This document shows, piece by piece, positions 61,124 through 64,000 of a DNA stretch of 64,000 nt. Source of the stretch: CAYPJE01 sp964410945 (GTDB lineage Bacteria; Fidelibacterota; Marinisomatia; Marinisomatales; TCS56); contig CAYPJE010000014.1 of NCBI GenBank assembly GCA_964410945.1, positions 6,726 through 70,725 of the forward strand. Reading direction: 5' to 3'. Every line of letters begins with the position of its first letter. The first letter of the stretch is position 1. A program made the position numbers and the translations under genes. Below the pieces are notes generated by a model. The model was not told the origin of the DNA. It ran no database searches and worked only from the letters and a program-made list of their open reading frames with translations.

Positions 61124-61775
61124 TGAACAAAGGTTTTATATATTTATCGAATAGATAGGTTCCCAATATAAGACCCAGGCCGGTGCTGAATTCCCAGCGC
61201 AGTCCGTCACTGTTATCCTGTGAGATCACTCCGGCCACGGTCAACGACGCACCGGTTAGATAAAGGGCTGTTTTGACTTTACCATAAGTTGATCCTGGCC
61301 CGCTGGTCGCCAGGGATGCCGCCAGGGGCGGTGCCGGTTCCAGCTCCTCTTTCTCAATCTTCAATTCAGCTAATACATCTTCCAGGGGGAAGCGCAGGGA
61401 TACCATCAGTTCGGGCGGATTTTCAGCGACATATAATTCGAAAGATTCAACTGTATCAGCCAACTCGAACATCAGTTGCACCGATTCCCCCACCTTTTCA
61501 AAATCGAATTTCCTGAATGGCTCAATCATGCTGACCTGTTCCAGGGCGACCGAATCGACTGTGGCATTCAGCAGGGTCAGATAAAAAGTGTTCTGCTGAC
61601 GTATCCAGCCGGATGCGTCGCGGATATTAAAGGATTTATTGGTCTTTATCTGGAGATAGGCACCGTTTTTCTTTGATTCGATGGTCAGTCCTGTGATTTT
61701 GACCTGACCATGGAGGGCAACCCCCATACAAATCAGGAGCATAACCAGTATTCTGAATGGATTCGCGTAGTGCAT
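61116..61775 (-). CDS. Envelope protein with AMIN-like domain
   Basis: 219 residues. Signal peptide, then a beta-rich domain of about 110 residues (VKITGLTIESKKNGAYLQIKTNKSF...LYVAENPPELMVSLRFP) that resembles AMIN domains of peptidoglycan-binding proteins, a Pro/Ala linker and a C-terminal hydrophobic pair (TALYLTGASLTVAGVI, FSTGLGLILGTYLF). First gene of the leftward operon. Function unknown. Confidence 0.65.
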   Translation of the reverse strand: MHYANPFRILVMLLICMGVALHGQVKITGLTIESKKNGAYLQIKTNKSFNIRDASGWIRQQNTFYLTLLNATVDSVALEQVSMIEPFRKFDFEKVGESVQLMFELADTVESFELYVAENPPELMVSLRFPLEDVLAELKIEKEELEPAPPLAASLATSGPGSTYGKVKTALYLTGASLTVAGVISQDNSDGLRWEFSTGLGLILGTYLFDKYIKPLFND

Positions 61776-61926
61776 AAGCTATTTAACCTGAGTAAAACTA
61801 AGGAAGTTTCTTCGAGTAATGCACTTAATTATTGTTGAAAGGACAAACAATATCCGCGATAATTTTTATTATTTGTAAGACCTGTAAGGGCAGGCTAATT
61901 TTCCCTTCTGAAAAGAGACCGATTTT

Positions 61927-63537
61927 ATGACACCAAAAAGATATTTTCTGCTGATTGTTTTCGCAATTCTTCCAATCACTCTGTTAGCCCAGGATGATCG
62001 TTCCATACAGGGTGCGGTGGGGGCGGTTACCATTGATGGCAAAGTCTGGAACCAGGTAGCCCTGCGGCCGGTTGTGCCGATCTGGAAATTTGGTGTCGCC
62101 CTGGACCTGGTATTCTATATTGACGGGGAAGGTAATATCCGCAAGGATAACTGGGATTTCTCCAGCGGCCAGGCCATCAAGAATACCCTGATCGATAAGA
62201 TATACTATATCCGTTACGGCAAACCAGACGATCCACTGTATTTAAAGATCGGCGCCCTGGATTATGTCGATCTGGGTTACGGTATCCTGGTAAATGGCTA
62301 TACCAATACCACCGATTATCCCCAGATCCGGCGGGTGGGACTTGATATGTCGGTAAAAACCAAGGCCGTCCGGCTGGAGGGCTTCGTCAACGATTTCAAA
62401 GAGAATGCCAGCCTGTTCGGGGCACGGGGTGTAACCCGAAAATTCTCCGGCCTGCCAATTGGCATTTCGGTTGTTGTAGACAGAAACCAGTATTTAGGCC
62501 TGAAAGACCGTGATGATGATGGCCTGCCTGATGCCGTTGATGATTTTCCCAACAATGATGAATGGAAGATCGACACGGATGGTGACGGTCTCGCTGACAG
62601 TGACCCACTGGATACTGATCGCGACGGTGACGGTTATGTTGATGTCGATGATATTAATGCGATCCATAGCTGGTGGGATGAACTGGGAGAGAATGTCGGT
62701 TTTGATTTCAGCAATCAATCATATTATGATTCTATCCCCGATGGTGATATCCTGCTCCGCGAACCGCTATTGGATATTCATGAAGATTCGAACCCAATTG
62801 CTGCCGTTGCCATAGATATTGGTTACCCCATCTTGACGGATGGAAAATTCAAACTGTCCATCTATGCCCAGATGGCCAAGATGCTGGGGGAGACCATCGA
62901 TCCTGAGCATCCGGACCAGCTGGTACCGCTGGGCAGTGGTCTGATCCCCTTGGGTCTGTCAGCCGGATTCGGACCGTTGCGACTGAATATGGAATACCGG
63001 ATGATCCCCGGGGACGGCCGGTTCGATTTTAATTACTGGAACCGCAGCTATGATCTGGAACGGGTTGCAGTTGTTGTTGGTGACAGTTCGGTTTACATTC
63101 GGACAAAAGAGCAATCCCTGGGCCAGTTCGGCCCACAGAACGGTGTATTTGGCCAGCTGACGGTTGCGGCTGGAAACCTGCTGTCTATTGGTGCCCGCTA
63201 CCAGAATCTGAAGGGTTCCCAATGGGATGAGGACCAGAACGCCTTCATTACCGATTATAATCAGAGCCTGCTGGGACAGGTCCGACTGACCAAATCGATC
63301 AGTAAATTATCCCGGGCGGAATTGTTTTACGAGCAGCGCAACGTCGATAATCCATTCAAATTTGAGTTGACCGAAAGCACAATAATGGGTTATGTGCTGG
63401 GAATGGATATGGGCGGCGGAATGACCTTGCTCTACCGTTTTACCAGAACTTTTAAAGACACCAATGGCGATGGTGTAATCAAGGGCAAGGATGAAACAGC
63501 CAACTTCATTACCTTTGAAACCGCTTTCGCATTCTAA
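61927..63537 (+). CDS. Outer-membrane protein with inserted calcium-binding repeats
   Basis: 536 residues. Signal peptide, an N-terminal beta-barrel-like half, then an insert of calcium-binding thrombospondin type 3-like repeats (DRDDDGLPDAVDDFP, DTDGDGLADSDPLDTD, RDGDGYVDVDD; about residues 195-240). A second barrel-like half follows, ending in aromatic Phe (FETAFAF). This is the layout of a surface-exposed loop on an outer-membrane protein. Function unknown. Confidence 0.75.
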   Translation: MTPKRYFLLIVFAILPITLLAQDDRSIQGAVGAVTIDGKVWNQVALRPVVPIWKFGVALDLVFYIDGEGNIRKDNWDFSSGQAIKNTLIDKIYYIRYGKPDDPLYLKIGALDYVDLGYGILVNGYTNTTDYPQIRRVGLDMSVKTKAVRLEGFVNDFKENASLFGARGVTRKFSGLPIGISVVVDRNQYLGLKDRDDDGLPDAVDDFPNNDEWKIDTDGDGLADSDPLDTDRDGDGYVDVDDINAIHSWWDELGENVGFDFSNQSYYDSIPDGDILLREPLLDIHEDSNPIAAVAIDIGYPILTDGKFKLSIYAQMAKMLGETIDPEHPDQLVPLGSGLIPLGLSAGFGPLRLNMEYRMIPGDGRFDFNYWNRSYDLERVAVVVGDSSVYIRTKEQSLGQFGPQNGVFGQLTVAAGNLLSIGARYQNLKGSQWDEDQNAFITDYNQSLLGQVRLTKSISKLSRAELFYEQRNVDNPFKFELTESTIMGYVLGMDMGGGMTLLYRFTRTFKDTNGDGVIKGKDETANFITFETAFAF

Positions 63538-63550
63538 CGTTGATTAACAG

Positions 63551-64000
63551 ATGAATTCAAAACAGATCAGACAAAATTTTATCAATTTTTTCAAAGAGAA
63601 ACAGCACCGCTTTGTCCGCAGTGCCCCGGTGGTCCCGATCGATGATCCGACCCTCTTATTCACCAATGCCGGGATGAATCAGTTCAAGCCGATTTTTCTT
63701 GGCCAGGAAACCCGGGGTTACACCCGGGCGGTGAACAGCCAGAAATGCATCCGGGTCAGCGGAAAGCATAATGATCTGGAAGAGGTCGGGGTGGATACCT
63801 TCCATCACACCTTTTTTGAGATGCTGGGCAATTGGTCGTTTGGCGATTATTACAAAGCGGAAGCAATCGAATGGGCCTGGGAACTCTTTACTGAGGTTTG
63901 GAAACTGGATAAGAATCGTCTCTGGGCCACAGTCTTTGAAACCGATGATGAAGCCTTTGAGTTATGGACTAAAGTCACTGATATTGATCCGGGCCGGGTT
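63551..64000 (+). CDS. alaS: Alanyl-tRNA synthetase, N-terminal part
   Basis: The gene begins at ATG 63551 and runs off the right edge; 150 residues are visible. MNSKQIRQNFINFFKEKQH, LLFTNAGMNQFKPIFLG, RAVNSQKCIRVSGKHNDLE and HHTFFEMLGNWSFGDYYK are the class II catalytic core of AlaRS. It charges tRNA-Ala in the cytoplasm. Confidence 0.97.
   Translation, partial: MNSKQIRQNFINFFKEKQHRFVRSAPVVPIDDPTLLFTNAGMNQFKPIFLGQETRGYTRAVNSQKCIRVSGKHNDLEEVGVDTFHHTFFEMLGNWSFGDYYKAEAIEWAWELFTEVWKLDKNRLWATVFETDDEAFELWTKVTDIDPGRV

Noticed and set aside
1..64000. CRISPR arrays, tRNA and rRNA genes
   Set aside because: No regularly spaced repeats and no cloverleaf or rRNA core sequences were recognised on either strand.

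Overview
The window looks like a chromosome segment of a Gram-negative bacterium of the FCB group (Bacteroidota/Calditrichota/Neomarinimicrobiota-like). The signs are two large secreted proteins ending in FlgD-like 'NPFNP...G.YF..' C-terminal sorting domains (1212-3566 and 59254-60996, both minus), many lipoproteins with short lipoboxes, an ECF sigma operon with a GTC-type -10 element, and a probable sulfonolipid pathway. The phylum is inferred from gene content; no rRNA or tRNA is visible, and a species cannot be named.

Host part, left (1-16117): a truncated membrane protein gene, an HD-domain hydrolase, a secreted serine hydrolase, lipoproteins, rmuC and an MBL-fold hydrolase. Then comes a three-gene operon (7999-11371): an APS-reductase-type CysH, a cysteate-synthase-like PLP enzyme and an alpha-oxoamine synthase. 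Together these form a logical route from activated sulfate to sulfite, cysteate and 3-keto-capnine. A RhuM-Fic protein gene, a TPR lipoprotein gene and a UvrD-type helicase with a RecB-like Fe-S nuclease tail follow.

Prophage (about 16118-46451): an apparently complete transposable (Mu-like) phage with a long non-contractile (B3/D3112-type) tail, inserted between the helicase gene and the ECF sigma gene. From left: end-binding repeats; a leftward lysogeny pair (repressor and a 55-aa membrane protein); an operator region; a rightward early operon (MuA- and MuB-like transposition proteins, GemA, replication-organiser-like, MazG-like, zinc-ribbon, DUF3164 and Ogr-like proteins). Next is a minor head protein fused to a PD-(D/E)XK nuclease-like domain. 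An inverted late block (25695-31730, minus) holds two A+T-rich cargo genes, Dam methylase, a gpG-like protein, portal, large terminase and a gp27-like protein. A rightward late block (31848-46317) holds neck, protease-scaffold, capsid, lysis, an Ig-like/fibre cassette, tail chaperones with a U-rich -1 frameshift site, tape measure and tail tip. The most unusual part is 36779-39999, where several adjacent proteins begin or end at the same point in the middle of Ig-like domains.

Host part, right (46452-64000): an ECF sigma/anti-sigma-like/Spy-like/lipoprotein operon; nfnAB (electron-bifurcating transhydrogenase) and pntAA-AB-B (proton-translocating transhydrogenase) close together; proline iminopeptidase; UspA; glutaredoxin; a putative secreted metalloprotease; envelope proteins; and the start of alaS at the right edge.
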